The translations under genes and the position numbers were made by a program. DNA of 64,000 bases from Pseudoalteromonas marina (GTDB taxonomy: Bacteria; Pseudomonadota; Gammaproteobacteria; Enterobacterales; Alteromonadaceae). Shown here one piece after another: positions 34,277 to 43,704 of the stretch; position 1 is the stretch's first letter; the number at the start of each line of letters is the position of its first letter. The notes beneath the pieces are model-generated. The model searched no databases. It was not told the DNA's origin and worked only from the letters and a program-made list of their open reading frames with translations. Location: positions 310,001 to 374,000 of the forward strand of contig NZ_AHCB03000012.1 in NCBI RefSeq assembly GCF_000238335.3. The letters are read 5' to 3'.

Positions 34277-34915
34277 TTATTTGGCTAAATTTAAGGTAAT
34301 CAGTTTGCCGTTTGCGGCTTCTGCATCGCTATGATGGTGGGTGACCATAATAGCGGGCAGTTTATGCTCACGTATTTGGCTAAATACCAGCTGGCGGGTA
34401 TCTACTCTTAATTGGGTGTCGAGCTTGCTAAAGGGCTCATCAAGTAAAATCGCTTTTGGCTCGCTTAATAGCATACGCAATAAAGCAACGCGGGCTTGTT
34501 GCCCACCTGAGAGGTTGTCGGGGTGGCGATTAGCCATGCCCTTTAATCCAACTTGTTCAAGGGCGTGCTCTATTTTTTCAAGGCGCTGTTTTTTATTGCC
34601 TTTAGGCATAGCAAAGGCAATGTTACCGCTTACCGACAAATGCGAAAATAATAACGCATCTTGATAAAGCACGCCTATGTGGCGTAAATGTGCGGGTAAG
34701 TTATTAATATTTTCGCCGTTAAGCCACACTTCGCCATTTGCGCTAAAACCACTGGGTAATGTGCCGGTAAGCCAATTTAATAAACTTGATTTACCACTGC
34801 CTGATGGCCCCATAACAGTGAGTATTTCGCCGCCTTTTACTTGCTCGTTTAAGCTTAGTAATTGCTCGTGTTGACGATAAAGCTCACAATTTTTAATCTC
34901 TAAAGATGACTGCAT
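34277..34915 (-). CDS. ynjD: ABC transporter ATPase, YnjD-like
   Basis: A 212-residue ATPase with Walker A GPSGSGKSS (residues 34-42), signature LSGGQQARVALLR near 135, Walker B AILLDEPF near 158 and the switch His in MVTHHHSD near 191. It powers the import complex with the fused permease (22 bp upstream) and the substrate-binding protein. Its short length is typical of YnjD/ThiQ-type subunits. Confidence 0.88.
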   Translation of the reverse strand: MQSSLEIKNCELYRQHEQLLSLNEQVKGGEILTVMGPSGSGKSSLLNWLTGTLPSGFSANGEVWLNGENINNLPAHLRHIGVLYQDALLFSHLSVSGNIAFAMPKGNKKQRLEKIEHALEQVGLKGMANRHPDNLSGGQQARVALLRMLLSEPKAILLDEPFSKLDTQLRVDTRQLVFSQIREHKLPAIMVTHHHSDAEAANGKLITLNLAK

Positions 34916-34937
34916 TAAAAACCTTTTAATTTATGGG

Positions 34938-36692
34938 TTAGCGATGGGCGCTTTTAAAAAAGTACTTAGGTAACACCCAAGCCAGTATAAAGCCAATGAG
35001 TGGCAATGCCATTTGCATAATGGCATACACCGCACTGGTACGCCTACTTGCGCCATTAGCAAGGGTAACCGCTTCGGTTGTTATAGTTGCAATGCGCCCG
35101 CCACCGGCTAAAAGTGTAGGTAAATATTGGCCAAAGCTAATGGCCAAACCAAGTGCGGCCGCAATTAAAATAGGGGCAAATAACTGGGGTAATTTTACTT
35201 GTAAAAACACTTTGCAGGGTGTTGCGCCAAGGCTTGCTGCTACATGAGCAAAGCGAGGGTCTAATCGCCTATAACTGCTCGCAAGCGATAAAAACACATA
35301 CGGCAGTACAAACAATAAATGGGTAAATACCACATTAAAAAACGCGGCTTGGTTATTTACTAGTTGTTGCAGCCACACTAGGCCAAATAAAAACGCAATA
35401 CTTGGTACAAGCAGCGGTAAATAAATAATTAAGCTGGTAAAGCGCGACATGGGTTTTGCACTTAACTGCTCTGACTCTAAGCACAAAAGGGTAATAATAA
35501 TGGCAAATAACGTAGTAACTAGCCCTATAGCAAGGGTATTAAAAAGCGGGCTTTGCATTTGCATTAGCGCACTTTTAAAGTGAAGTAGCGTGAGCTGATC
35601 GGGCAGTGCCGCCGGAAAACGCCAAAATCCGGCAACCGACCACATAATTAAGCCAATTAATGAAAGCAAAATAAAGCCAATTACAAATACTGTTAATACG
35701 GTTGTTATTTTTTGCCAATAAACACCGCCATATTCTCGCTCGCCATTGGTGAGTAAATCACTAAATAATGCTTTTATGGTTTTTTCGCCGCCAAGCCAAA
35801 GTGCTAGCAAACCGCCAGTAAGGACAAGCTGCAATAACGCCCCCGCAGAGGCTTTAATACGCAGGTTTAAATCTACATCGTTAAACCAGTGCATAATAGC
35901 CACTGCCAAGGTGGGTGGTGTATTTGGCCCTAGAATAAGTGGCATTTCTACACTTGCGCTGGCATAAGCCAATACGGCTAAAATGGGTAGGCGCAGTAAT
36001 GGGTAAAGGCTTGGTAATACTACTTTAAAAAAAGCAGTCATAGGGCAGTAGCCTAAATTAAGCGCGACTTTATGTTGTTGGCGCAGTTTTTTGCCAAGCT
36101 CAGGTTGGGCAAGCACACCTAGCGCCATTAACAGTAAAAAAGGCAGCTCTTTAAGGGTTAAGCCTAAAATTATACTAATACCAAATGCGTCATGCGGAAA
36201 CATGCCGTTAGGCGCAAGTTCCCATCCACTAAACCAAGGCGATACTAAACGCGAGATCATTCCCGAAGGAGCAATTAAAAAACCAACCGCTATAGCTGCT
36301 GCTGCGTGGGGTATTACGAGTATTGGGCTGAGTAAACGCTGAATACGGTTAAGCCACGGGCTATTAAAAAATGTCGCTAAAATCATTAACGTTATGATAA
36401 AGGCAAGTAAGGTACTTATTAATCCGCTGCCAACACTTAGCATACCCATGTGTGTTAGGCCGGGTGTTTGCATAAGCATAGTAAAGCCATGTAGGCCAAG
36501 TGTTGTGTGCTCAAGTACCGGCGCATAGCCAAAAGCGGGTAATAGCACGCTAATTAAGCCCCCTATTACCGGCAAAATTAGTAATGCCAGTAAAAAGCGT
36601 GGACTTAATGTAACTAATTTACTAAACATATCGGCGCTTTTATGTGGTTTAAGCGTTGGGCTTGCTGCTAACTTATTTGAAACAACACTCAT
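34938..36692 (-). CDS. ynjC: fused ABC permease, YnjC-like
   Basis: The start chosen is the ATG at 36690-36692, which forms an ATGA overlap with the ynjB stop; this gives 584 residues. Two permease halves of about six helices each are fused head to tail, as in ThiP. Each half carries an EAA-type cytoplasmic loop (AALNLGYCPMTAFFKVVLP near 235, and HVAASLGATPCKVFLQVKLP near 495). It forms the inner-membrane channel of the YnjBCD importer. Confidence 0.87.
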   Translation of the reverse strand: MSVVSNKLAASPTLKPHKSADMFSKLVTLSPRFLLALLILPVIGGLISVLLPAFGYAPVLEHTTLGLHGFTMLMQTPGLTHMGMLSVGSGLISTLLAFIITLMILATFFNSPWLNRIQRLLSPILVIPHAAAAIAVGFLIAPSGMISRLVSPWFSGWELAPNGMFPHDAFGISIILGLTLKELPFLLLMALGVLAQPELGKKLRQQHKVALNLGYCPMTAFFKVVLPSLYPLLRLPILAVLAYASASVEMPLILGPNTPPTLAVAIMHWFNDVDLNLRIKASAGALLQLVLTGGLLALWLGGEKTIKALFSDLLTNGEREYGGVYWQKITTVLTVFVIGFILLSLIGLIMWSVAGFWRFPAALPDQLTLLHFKSALMQMQSPLFNTLAIGLVTTLFAIIITLLCLESEQLSAKPMSRFTSLIIYLPLLVPSIAFLFGLVWLQQLVNNQAAFFNVVFTHLLFVLPYVFLSLASSYRRLDPRFAHVAASLGATPCKVFLQVKLPQLFAPILIAAALGLAISFGQYLPTLLAGGGRIATITTEAVTLANGASRRTSAVYAIMQMALPLIGFILAWVLPKYFFKSAHR

Positions 36693-37966
36693 TGGCTTAC
36701 TCCAAAACGTGTTTGCCACCCTTGCATAATAGCGTTTACCCAGCTTGGGTGTGGCTCATTTAGCGTGCGTTTAATACTATTCAAAGGCAGCGCGCTTGGA
36801 TGCGGTTGCGTTGTTTTAAATAAGGCTTGTTGCTGTGGTGTTAGCGTTGATTGAATAAGTACGCTTTTATCGCCCCATATAGACGCTTTTTGTTTTTGAG
36901 CTTGCGCCTCTGGGCTTAATAAAAAATTAGCCACTAACTGCGCACTTTGTGCATGGCTTGCATTATAAGGTATGGCTACAAAGTGGGTGTTACTTAAACT
37001 GCCATCTTGCATTGCATAACTGCGAATACTTTTTGGTAAATCATAACGTTTAACGGCGGCGGGTACTTCGGGTGCTGAAAACGTAAACGCTATGCTTAGC
37101 TCTGTGTCGCCTACTAAGCGGCGCATTTGTGCACCACTTTGCATAAAGTGTTTACCGCCGCGCCAAAGTGTTGGGTGCAGTTTATTTAAAAAGTCCCATA
37201 ATGGGTTTAGTACTTGGGCTGTGTTTTGTGCAGTAGCTAGCTGATTTAACTGTGCTTTAAGTGTGTCATCGCTTTGTTGATGTAGCATAACAAGCGCGTA
37301 TTTTAAAAAGCTCATGCCTAAAAAGTCAGGCGGCTTTGGGTAGCTAAAGCGCCCTGGGTTTTGGGCGCTCCAGCTAAGTAATTGGTTTAGGGTTTTTGGT
37401 AGTGTGTTATTTGCAGTGCCGTCAATTGCTAAACTGTCGTAGTAAAAGGTGAGTGAAGCTTGGCCCCAAGGAGCTTCCATCCCGTTGGTGGGTATTCCAA
37501 AATCAAAATTAACAGCGGGGTTATTGTCAGGGTCGGTGTAGCTAAAATTAGGCAGCTTATTAGCCCATTGTTTAAGTAATAACGAGTGCTCGCTCATGGT
37601 GGCAAAGTTAGCACCGTTTATCCAAATTAAATCTACGCTGCCTTTATCGTTATTGTTTGCTGATTTTTCGGCAAGTACGCGGCTTACTGCTTCACTGGTA
37701 TCGCTTAGCTTTACATGTACTAAGTTTATGTTGTATTTGGCTTTTACTTGCTGGGCAGCCCATTGAATATACGCATTTATTTGCGCATCTCCACCCCATG
37801 CATAAAAATATACGCTTTGGTCTTTACCTAAGCTTTCAACTTGCTGCCAACGGCTTTGTAATTGTGTACTTGCTAGGCTTTTAAAGCTAATAACAAGGCA
37901 AATGCAAAACGCGACACAGCAAAAGCTGTATCGCGATAATGTTTGCCAACATTTATTGGCGAGCAT
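36689..37966 (-). CDS. ynjB: ABC substrate-binding protein, YnjB-like
   Basis: A 425-residue exported protein with a signal peptide (about residues 14-32, CVAFCICLVISFKSLA). The body is a type-2 periplasmic binding protein of the thiamine/Fe3+ group: VYFYAWGGDAQINAYIQWAA-like N-terminal lobe, and VDLIWINGANFATM near residue 115. The ligand of YnjB is not established. The gene overlaps the end of the DUF547 gene by 14 bp and the start of ynjC by 4 bp, so translation is coupled. Confidence 0.85.
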   Translation of the reverse strand: MLANKCWQTLSRYSFCCVAFCICLVISFKSLASTQLQSRWQQVESLGKDQSVYFYAWGGDAQINAYIQWAAQQVKAKYNINLVHVKLSDTSEAVSRVLAEKSANNNDKGSVDLIWINGANFATMSEHSLLLKQWANKLPNFSYTDPDNNPAVNFDFGIPTNGMEAPWGQASLTFYYDSLAIDGTANNTLPKTLNQLLSWSAQNPGRFSYPKPPDFLGMSFLKYALVMLHQQSDDTLKAQLNQLATAQNTAQVLNPLWDFLNKLHPTLWRGGKHFMQSGAQMRRLVGDTELSIAFTFSAPEVPAAVKRYDLPKSIRSYAMQDGSLSNTHFVAIPYNASHAQSAQLVANFLLSPEAQAQKQKASIWGDKSVLIQSTLTPQQQALFKTTQPHPSALPLNSIKRTLNEPHPSWVNAIMQGWQTRFGVSQ

Positions 37967-38759
37967 TTAAATCCCAGTTGTAGTCTAAAAATTTAACTTT
38001 CATGTCGTTATTTTTAAGCGCTTTTTGCTGAGCGGGTATCAGTTTTAGTGCTTCAGGGTATTGCATAAAAAACTGTTGCAGCGTATGCGCACCTTTAAAG
38101 CCTTGTTCAAAATCATCGCCGTACCACTTAAATATTGAAGACACACTTAGTGTGTTATCTTGCGCTATATTGCGGGTCATGTCTGATAAAAAACGTACCG
38201 TTTGCGCTTGCAATTGGCTTTCTAAATCAATGGCTGTGTAGGCTTCTTCACGTAGTGCTGGGCAGCCAATACTTGCGCAATTTACAGCAAAGTGAATACG
38301 TGGGTCGTTGTATTTACCACTGCCACGTATTAAACCATGTTCTATATCATCAAGGCTGCGCGTTTTACCAAGTAATGGCACAAACTCTTTGCTCCATGGT
38401 GAGCTAAAAAAGCTGCCTAAATCTTTAATTGACTTAAGATCTGGGTATTTTGTTAATATAAGCTCAACAGTAAAGGCGTTATATGCGTTAATTAAAAACG
38501 CCAGCTGCTTAGGTTTTTCCCATGTATCAAACTCATTTTGCGTAACAGCCGATAGCGAATCTAAATAGGTTTTAAGCTCGCTGTGCTTAGCTTTTATTGC
38601 TACGTAATCAACCTCAGTGCTGTGGCCATGGTTTATAGCCACAACATGGTTGTTTAATAATGTATTCCAGCCCTCGTGCATATTTTGAGCTTTGCTTGCA
38701 AACGATGTTGCAAGCAAAGCAGACCCTAACAATAGCGCTTTTAAAGGTGTTTTAAACAT
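37953..38759 (-). CDS. exported DUF547 protein
   Basis: The ATG at 38757-38759 is chosen because AGAGG lies 6 nt before it and it leads into a signal peptide (MFKTPLKALLLGSALLATSFASKA). The 268-residue product has the DUF547 core, with KQLAFLINAYNAFTVELIL near residue 85 and IHFAVNCASIGCPALREEAY near 160, including the paired Cys of NCASIGCP. The family is widespread and uncharacterised; a Cys-containing active site has been guessed. The start is 1 bp after the stop of the fusion oxidoreductase gene, and it overlaps ynjB by 14 bp. Confidence 0.82.
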   Translation of the reverse strand: MFKTPLKALLLGSALLATSFASKAQNMHEGWNTLLNNHVVAINHGHSTEVDYVAIKAKHSELKTYLDSLSAVTQNEFDTWEKPKQLAFLINAYNAFTVELILTKYPDLKSIKDLGSFFSSPWSKEFVPLLGKTRSLDDIEHGLIRGSGKYNDPRIHFAVNCASIGCPALREEAYTAIDLESQLQAQTVRFLSDMTRNIAQDNTLSVSSIFKWYGDDFEQGFKGAHTLQQFFMQYPEALKLIPAQQKALKNNDMKVKFLDYNWDLNARQ

Positions 38760-38760
38760 A

Positions 38761-40914
38761 TTAGCCTCTGCGCCATGTGTGGTATTTTTCAAGCATGTTA
38801 AGTACTTTTTCAGGTGCGTGAGCGCGTTTCCACTCGCCTGCTGCGTACTTGTTACCTTCAGCCCACGTGGGGTAGCTGTGAATAGTACCCAGTATTTTGT
38901 TAAGGCCTAAACCGTGTTTCATTGCCAGTACAAATTCAGCTATTAAATCGCCAGCGTGCTCAGATACCACTGTAACACCCAGTATTTTGTCTTTGCCTTT
39001 TGGTGTAATTACTTTAATGAAGCCTTTGGTGGCGCTGTCGGTAATGGCGCGGTCTAGCTCTTCAAATTCAAAGCGAGTGATTTCATAGTCAATGCCTTTA
39101 TCAATAGCGTCTTGCTCGTTTAAGCCAACACGTGCTACTTCTGGGTCAATAAACGTAGTCCACGGAATAACACGGTAATCTACTTTAAACTTTTTAAGAT
39201 TACCAAATAAGCCATTTACAGCGGCGTACCAGCCCTGATGAGCGGCTACGTGCGTAAACTGATACGGACCTACAATATCGCCAGCGGCAAAAATGTTAGG
39301 GTAAAGCGTTTCTAGGTATTCGTTAGTAACTACAGTACGGTTAGTTTCTATGCCTAGCTCTTCAAGGCCGTAACCTTTAAGGTGAGCGCTTCGGCCCACA
39401 GCACATAGTAGCTCATCGTATTCAATATCGATTTCGGTATCGTTATGTTTTACCACAATGAACTTTTTGCCATCGCGCTCTTCACAGCGTAGAGCTTGAT
39501 GCGAGGTTAAAATGTTTACGCCGCTCTCAATAAGCGCTTCGTGAGCAAAGGTAGACACTTCTAGATCTTCTTTGATCATGATGCGTTCGCTCATCTCAAT
39601 TTGCGTAACGCTTGATCCTAAGCGTGCAAAACTTTGTGCAAGTTCGCACCCAATTGGGCCGCCGCCAAGTACAACAAGCTTTTTAGGGGCTTCTTCAAGC
39701 TCTGCAAATTTAGTCCATAATGTATCGCTTGTTACATAGCCTGTTTCTTCAATACCAGGTAATGGCGGTACAAATGGGCGTGCGCCAGTGGCAATAACAA
39801 TAGTACGGGCTGTTAATGTTTGTGTGCCGCCATCATTAAGTTTAATTTCTACAGTCCACGGGTCTAATAATTTACCGTAGCCTTTAACCACATCTACACC
39901 AAGGTTTGTGTAACGTTCAACGCTATCATGTGGTGCTACATCGGCAATTACTTTATGTACACGTGCCATTACTTTTTTAAACGAAAACTGCGGTGTTGCG
40001 TTTTCTAAGCCGTAGTGTTCACCGTTGCGAATTTGCTCGGCAATTTTAGCGCTTTTAATAACGGCTTTACTTGGTACACACCCGTAGTTTAAACAGTCGC
40101 CGCCCATTTCGCCGGCTTCAATTAGGGTTACTTTGGCTTTAACCGCTGCTGCAATATAGCTTGTCACTAAGCCGCCAGCACCTGCGCCAATAACAATCAT
40201 GTTGCGATCGAACTTTTTAGGTTTAGTGTAATTTTTGTATACGCGACGTTTTTTAAACACGTTTAGGATTCCTTTAGCAATAAAAGGGAACACACCCAAT
40301 AAAGCGAATGATAAAATAAGATCGAGCGATAAAATGCCAGATAAGCTCTCGATTTGCGCAAGTTGCGTACCCGCGTTTACAAATACAAAAGTACCTGCGA
40401 GCATACCTACCTGACTTACCCAGTAGAAGGTCCACGATTTAATTGCAGTAACACCCATTAGTAAGTTAATTAAAAAGAACGGGAATACGGGTACTAAACG
40501 AAGGGTAAATAAGTAAAACCCACCTTCTTTTTCAACGCCTGCGTCAATAGCGTCTAAGCGCTCTGGAAAACGTTGTTTAATTGTATCGCGCAGTAAGTAA
40601 CGCGATACTAAAAAGGCAAGCGTAGCACCTACCGTAGAGGCAAACGAGGCGACCAATAAGCCTTCAACTAAGCCAAATAATGCACCTGCGGCCAGTGTTA
40701 ATATAGCCGCACCCGGTAAAGAGAGAGCCGTTACTACCACATAAAGCAAAAAGAAGCCGCCAATAACAAGCAACGGTGACTCTGCTTTGTACTGATCAAA
40801 TTGATCCATTGACCCTTTTAAGCCATCAAGTGTTAGTAACTGGTGTAAATTAAAATGAAAGAACGCGCCAATAGCAGCGGCGGCAATCACTATTAATAAT
40901 AATTTTTTTATCAT
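38761..40914 (-). CDS. VTT/TVP38 membrane domain fused to a MerA-like flavin disulfide oxidoreductase
   Basis: A 717-residue fusion. Residues 1-235 form a VTT (DedA/TVP38/YdjX-Z-like) membrane domain with the typical GALFG and FRLVPVFPFF-like stretches (here LRLVPVFPFFLINLL). From residue 238 a class-I pyridine-nucleotide disulfide oxidoreductase follows: FAD site VIGAGAGGL, redox pair GGDCLNYGC (Cys274 and Cys279), NAD(P) site VLGGGPIGCE near 412, second FAD motif FAAGDI near 555, and HSYPTWAE near 690 in place of the usual HPTLSE. The extra C-terminal Cys pair of true mercuric reductases is absent. In E. coli separate ydjX/Y/Z genes precede ynjABCD, which supports a functional link. Confidence 0.88.
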   Translation of the reverse strand: MIKKLLLIVIAAAAIGAFFHFNLHQLLTLDGLKGSMDQFDQYKAESPLLVIGGFFLLYVVVTALSLPGAAILTLAAGALFGLVEGLLVASFASTVGATLAFLVSRYLLRDTIKQRFPERLDAIDAGVEKEGGFYLFTLRLVPVFPFFLINLLMGVTAIKSWTFYWVSQVGMLAGTFVFVNAGTQLAQIESLSGILSLDLILSFALLGVFPFIAKGILNVFKKRRVYKNYTKPKKFDRNMIVIGAGAGGLVTSYIAAAVKAKVTLIEAGEMGGDCLNYGCVPSKAVIKSAKIAEQIRNGEHYGLENATPQFSFKKVMARVHKVIADVAPHDSVERYTNLGVDVVKGYGKLLDPWTVEIKLNDGGTQTLTARTIVIATGARPFVPPLPGIEETGYVTSDTLWTKFAELEEAPKKLVVLGGGPIGCELAQSFARLGSSVTQIEMSERIMIKEDLEVSTFAHEALIESGVNILTSHQALRCEERDGKKFIVVKHNDTEIDIEYDELLCAVGRSAHLKGYGLEELGIETNRTVVTNEYLETLYPNIFAAGDIVGPYQFTHVAAHQGWYAAVNGLFGNLKKFKVDYRVIPWTTFIDPEVARVGLNEQDAIDKGIDYEITRFEFEELDRAITDSATKGFIKVITPKGKDKILGVTVVSEHAGDLIAEFVLAMKHGLGLNKILGTIHSYPTWAEGNKYAAGEWKRAHAPEKVLNMLEKYHTWRRG

Positions 40915-41007
40915 GTTCTCTCTCTTAATTAGGGCCTATTAACCTTTTTGGATTGCACTAGGTAAATCCTTTGGGCTGAACCTGTTTAGCATTAATTTTA
41001 CTTTAAC

Positions 41008-41037
41008 GCCTATGAGGAATAACCACACCACATAGGC
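41008..41037 (-). repeat. hairpin in the TBDR-to-fusion-gene gap
   Basis: GCCTATG pairs with CATAGGC across a 16-nt loop. The 189-bp gap between the TBDR and the fusion oxidoreductase also holds a GGATT/AATCC pairing nearer the fusion start. They may form a terminator or mRNA leader; no known riboswitch class was matched. Confidence 0.35.
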
Positions 41038-41103
41038 TTTACCTCGCTTTATAAGAAGCAAATTTATGTATATTTAAGCTTTAAAGCTAAATATTCATAA
41101 ATA

Positions 41104-43458
41104 TTAAAACTTATGAGTCAGAGTCAGCTTGGCATTTATTGGCAATTCAGGGAATGCCAAGGTTGCGCCAAAGTAGCCGCCTTCAAAAACAGGACGCCAA
41201 TTTTTTTGGTTTGTGATGTTATTTACATCTAAACGTAACTTAGTACTAGGCGTAAATGCATAGCTAGTATTTACGTTTAGCGTGTACTGATCACGAATTT
41301 TAACTGTTTGTAAAAAGTCTAATGGGTAACTCTTTGTATATAGACCTGAAAAACCAGTTTGCCATTTCGAGGTAATTGAATAATTACCATTGAAACTAAA
41401 CGATTGCTCTGGAATACCTTGTACTTGACTGTTTGACGGTGCAAATGGTGTAAAGCTTGGCGCGCCAACGCCCGTACCAGCAATAATGTCTGGGCGTGAG
41501 TTATCAAACGCATCAGCGACTTGAGCGGAATCTTGGCTGCTTGCAGAGTTATCGTAGCGGGCATCTATGTAGCTGTAGCCCGCACTTAGCCAATAAGGGT
41601 AAGCATCGTAAAATACTTGGCTTTCAAAGCCCGTAGTACGAATACCCGTATTGCTGCCATCGCGATTACGCAAGCTGCGGCGTTGACTAAATACAGCGCC
41701 ATCGGCATACCAATCACTGTCGATTGGGGCATATTTTAAACCAAATTCTACGAGTGTGTTTTCTGTTGCAAAGTTTTGTGCACTAATTACGTTGCCGCCA
41801 CCCAGCACATTACCGCCAGCCATACTATTTGATGTGGCCTCGTTATAACTTGCAGCACCGTAGCCTGTGAAATCAGCATTTAGTTTGTAATTAAAGCTTA
41901 CCTGACCTGACTGAAGTGTGTCGTTAATGCTATCACTTGCTGCAGTTTGGCCTTGTGGTGCAATAGGATCACGTGCTTCTACATCATAATAATCTACCCG
42001 GTAACCTAGGCTTGTATGAAGTTTATCTGTCCAATCCGAGTCTTGCTGAATAGCAAAACCTGTTTGCCATGAACGTGAGTCAGTGGTGTCTGACAGGTTA
42101 AAGTCGCCGCTGCCGTCGTTATCTATATCGTACTGTGCACCAGGTGATACGAACACACCCGGGCGAAGCTCAACCAAACGTGCCTTTTGTGCGTCTGTTA
42201 AAGGAATGCGGCGGTTTGATAATGGGCCAGTTAAATCAATAGGTGAGTCGGCCTCTGTGGTGAACTGGCTGTAGCCAAGCACTTTGTTATAGCGTACGTC
42301 AAAAGCAAAAATAGTTTGTTGTTCGTCGTTCCAACTATACGTTAGTTCTGTTCTATTTTGCGCCGTGTCGGCGCCGTCAATAATTTCAACAAAGCTATTT
42401 TGGGCAATCTCTTCACGCTGTAAATGTTGAAAGTAGGTGATGTTTTTAAGTGAGGCATTTGCACTTAGCTCACGTTTATAAATACTGTGAATTAAATAGG
42501 TTGTAGCTTCGTTTTGGTTATCAGGGTCAGTAAGTACAGTGCTGCGATCAATGTTTACTTGCCCAGTAGGCGACACAATCGAACCCGCCGCCGGTACTGT
42601 ACTGCCATTTGCTTGCACGCCTTGGCCAGTAATATAAAGGCCATCATCAATTAAAGCTTGGGTAGGGCGGTTAATACCGGCGTTGTCGGTAAATTCGACT
42701 TGGTATAGCTCAAAGTTAATATCCCAAGTGCTTTTATCGTCTGGCAAAATGCGTAGTGCTGCAAATAAACTGTCGCTTTTAGTACCTGAATAATCGTAGT
42801 AGCTGCCATGGTCAAGGTGTTCGTAGCTTACTCTAAACCCAACTTTGTCTTTAATAATTGGCGCAGTGTAATCTATTTGCGCACTGTATTGGTCCCAACG
42901 ACCGGCCGATAAACTCGCTTTGCCTTTACTTTCGTCCGTTGACGCTACTTTTGACTGTAAGTTAACAAATCCACCGTTGCGTTGGCTTGAACCAAACAAA
43001 ACCGGCGGTGCGCCTTTTACTACATCTATTTGTTCGACAGAATTGAACGATAACGGCACGCCAAACCCATTGTTACCTGCTTGACGACGTGTACCATCTT
43101 GAAAAAGCTCACCCAATTGACCGCGAATAGTAGGTAAACTTGGCGCGCCAAAGCCACTTGCAGAGTATGTGTTTGGGCTTACTGCTAATACATCTTGTAA
43201 AGTAGTAATGTTAAGCTGTTCTATAAGTTCGCTTGAAATAGGCGTAACTGAGCGTGCTATGTCTTGAAGTGCTAAGTTATCACCAAAAGGACCGTCAATT
43301 GTTTCATTTTTAACAGAAAGACCTTGAGAATTTATAACTTGACCAGCCACCTCTATGTGTTCAATCGAATCTTTTACTTGCGTTTTTTCAGCTGCAAAAG
43401 CAACAAGGGGAGTGTTTAATATGGTGGCTAACGATAGCGCTAAGTATGCGTGTTTCAA
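41104..43458 (-). CDS. TonB-dependent receptor, siderophore/metal-chelate type
   Basis: A 784-residue receptor with a signal peptide ending near VAFAA (residue 23) and a TonB-box-like IEHIEVAGQ near 33. The plug covers about residues 55-170 (LQDVLAVSPNTYSASGFG, IDVVKGAPPVLFGSSQRNGG). The barrel ends LTLTHKF with the terminal Phe. The arrangement is that of the siderophore-receptor family rather than the TIGR01782 saccharide type. It lies 189 bp upstream of the seven-gene Ynj-type operon on the same strand, so both may serve one substrate. A Fur-box-like sequence lies upstream. Confidence 0.82.
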   Translation of the reverse strand: MKHAYLALSLATILNTPLVAFAAEKTQVKDSIEHIEVAGQVINSQGLSVKNETIDGPFGDNLALQDIARSVTPISSELIEQLNITTLQDVLAVSPNTYSASGFGAPSLPTIRGQLGELFQDGTRRQAGNNGFGVPLSFNSVEQIDVVKGAPPVLFGSSQRNGGFVNLQSKVASTDESKGKASLSAGRWDQYSAQIDYTAPIIKDKVGFRVSYEHLDHGSYYDYSGTKSDSLFAALRILPDDKSTWDINFELYQVEFTDNAGINRPTQALIDDGLYITGQGVQANGSTVPAAGSIVSPTGQVNIDRSTVLTDPDNQNEATTYLIHSIYKRELSANASLKNITYFQHLQREEIAQNSFVEIIDGADTAQNRTELTYSWNDEQQTIFAFDVRYNKVLGYSQFTTEADSPIDLTGPLSNRRIPLTDAQKARLVELRPGVFVSPGAQYDIDNDGSGDFNLSDTTDSRSWQTGFAIQQDSDWTDKLHTSLGYRVDYYDVEARDPIAPQGQTAASDSINDTLQSGQVSFNYKLNADFTGYGAASYNEATSNSMAGGNVLGGGNVISAQNFATENTLVEFGLKYAPIDSDWYADGAVFSQRRSLRNRDGSNTGIRTTGFESQVFYDAYPYWLSAGYSYIDARYDNSASSQDSAQVADAFDNSRPDIIAGTGVGAPSFTPFAPSNSQVQGIPEQSFSFNGNYSITSKWQTGFSGLYTKSYPLDFLQTVKIRDQYTLNVNTSYAFTPSTKLRLDVNNITNQKNWRPVFEGGYFGATLAFPELPINAKLTLTHKF

Positions 43459-43562
43459 GGGTTGTCTCTCTAGTGTAATTAGTTATTGGCGATAAAGACC
43501 GAAAGGAATAAAAATATCTTTCAATTAAAGTAAAACTTTTTTAATTTTTAGAATGGATGCGT

Positions 43563-43581
43563 GCAAATTATTCTTATTATA
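43563..43581. promoter_or_regulatory. possible Fur box upstream of the TBDR
   Basis: On the minus strand this reads TATAATAAGAATAATTTGC, agreeing at about 13 of 19 positions with the classical Fur consensus. It lies about 105 bp upstream of the receptor start. In an AT-rich region such a match can arise by chance, so it is only suggestive. Confidence 0.35.
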
Positions 43582-43704
43582 GTCTTAAGCTTTAAATGTT
43601 GTTGAATACTCACTCGAATTAAATCTAAGTAGTTTGAAATTAATCATACCTTATACGGTCTTGTTCTGTTCTTGGTTTATTTATATATTTTTAAAGGAAA
43701 TTTT

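Noticed and set aside
40930..41040. Possible riboswitch in the gap between the TBDR and the fusion oxidoreductase
   Set aside because: One strand has a stretch that recalls TPP-type wording (CTGAACCTG then ATTAA), but it is in the wrong direction for the downstream gene and the other conserved helices are missing.
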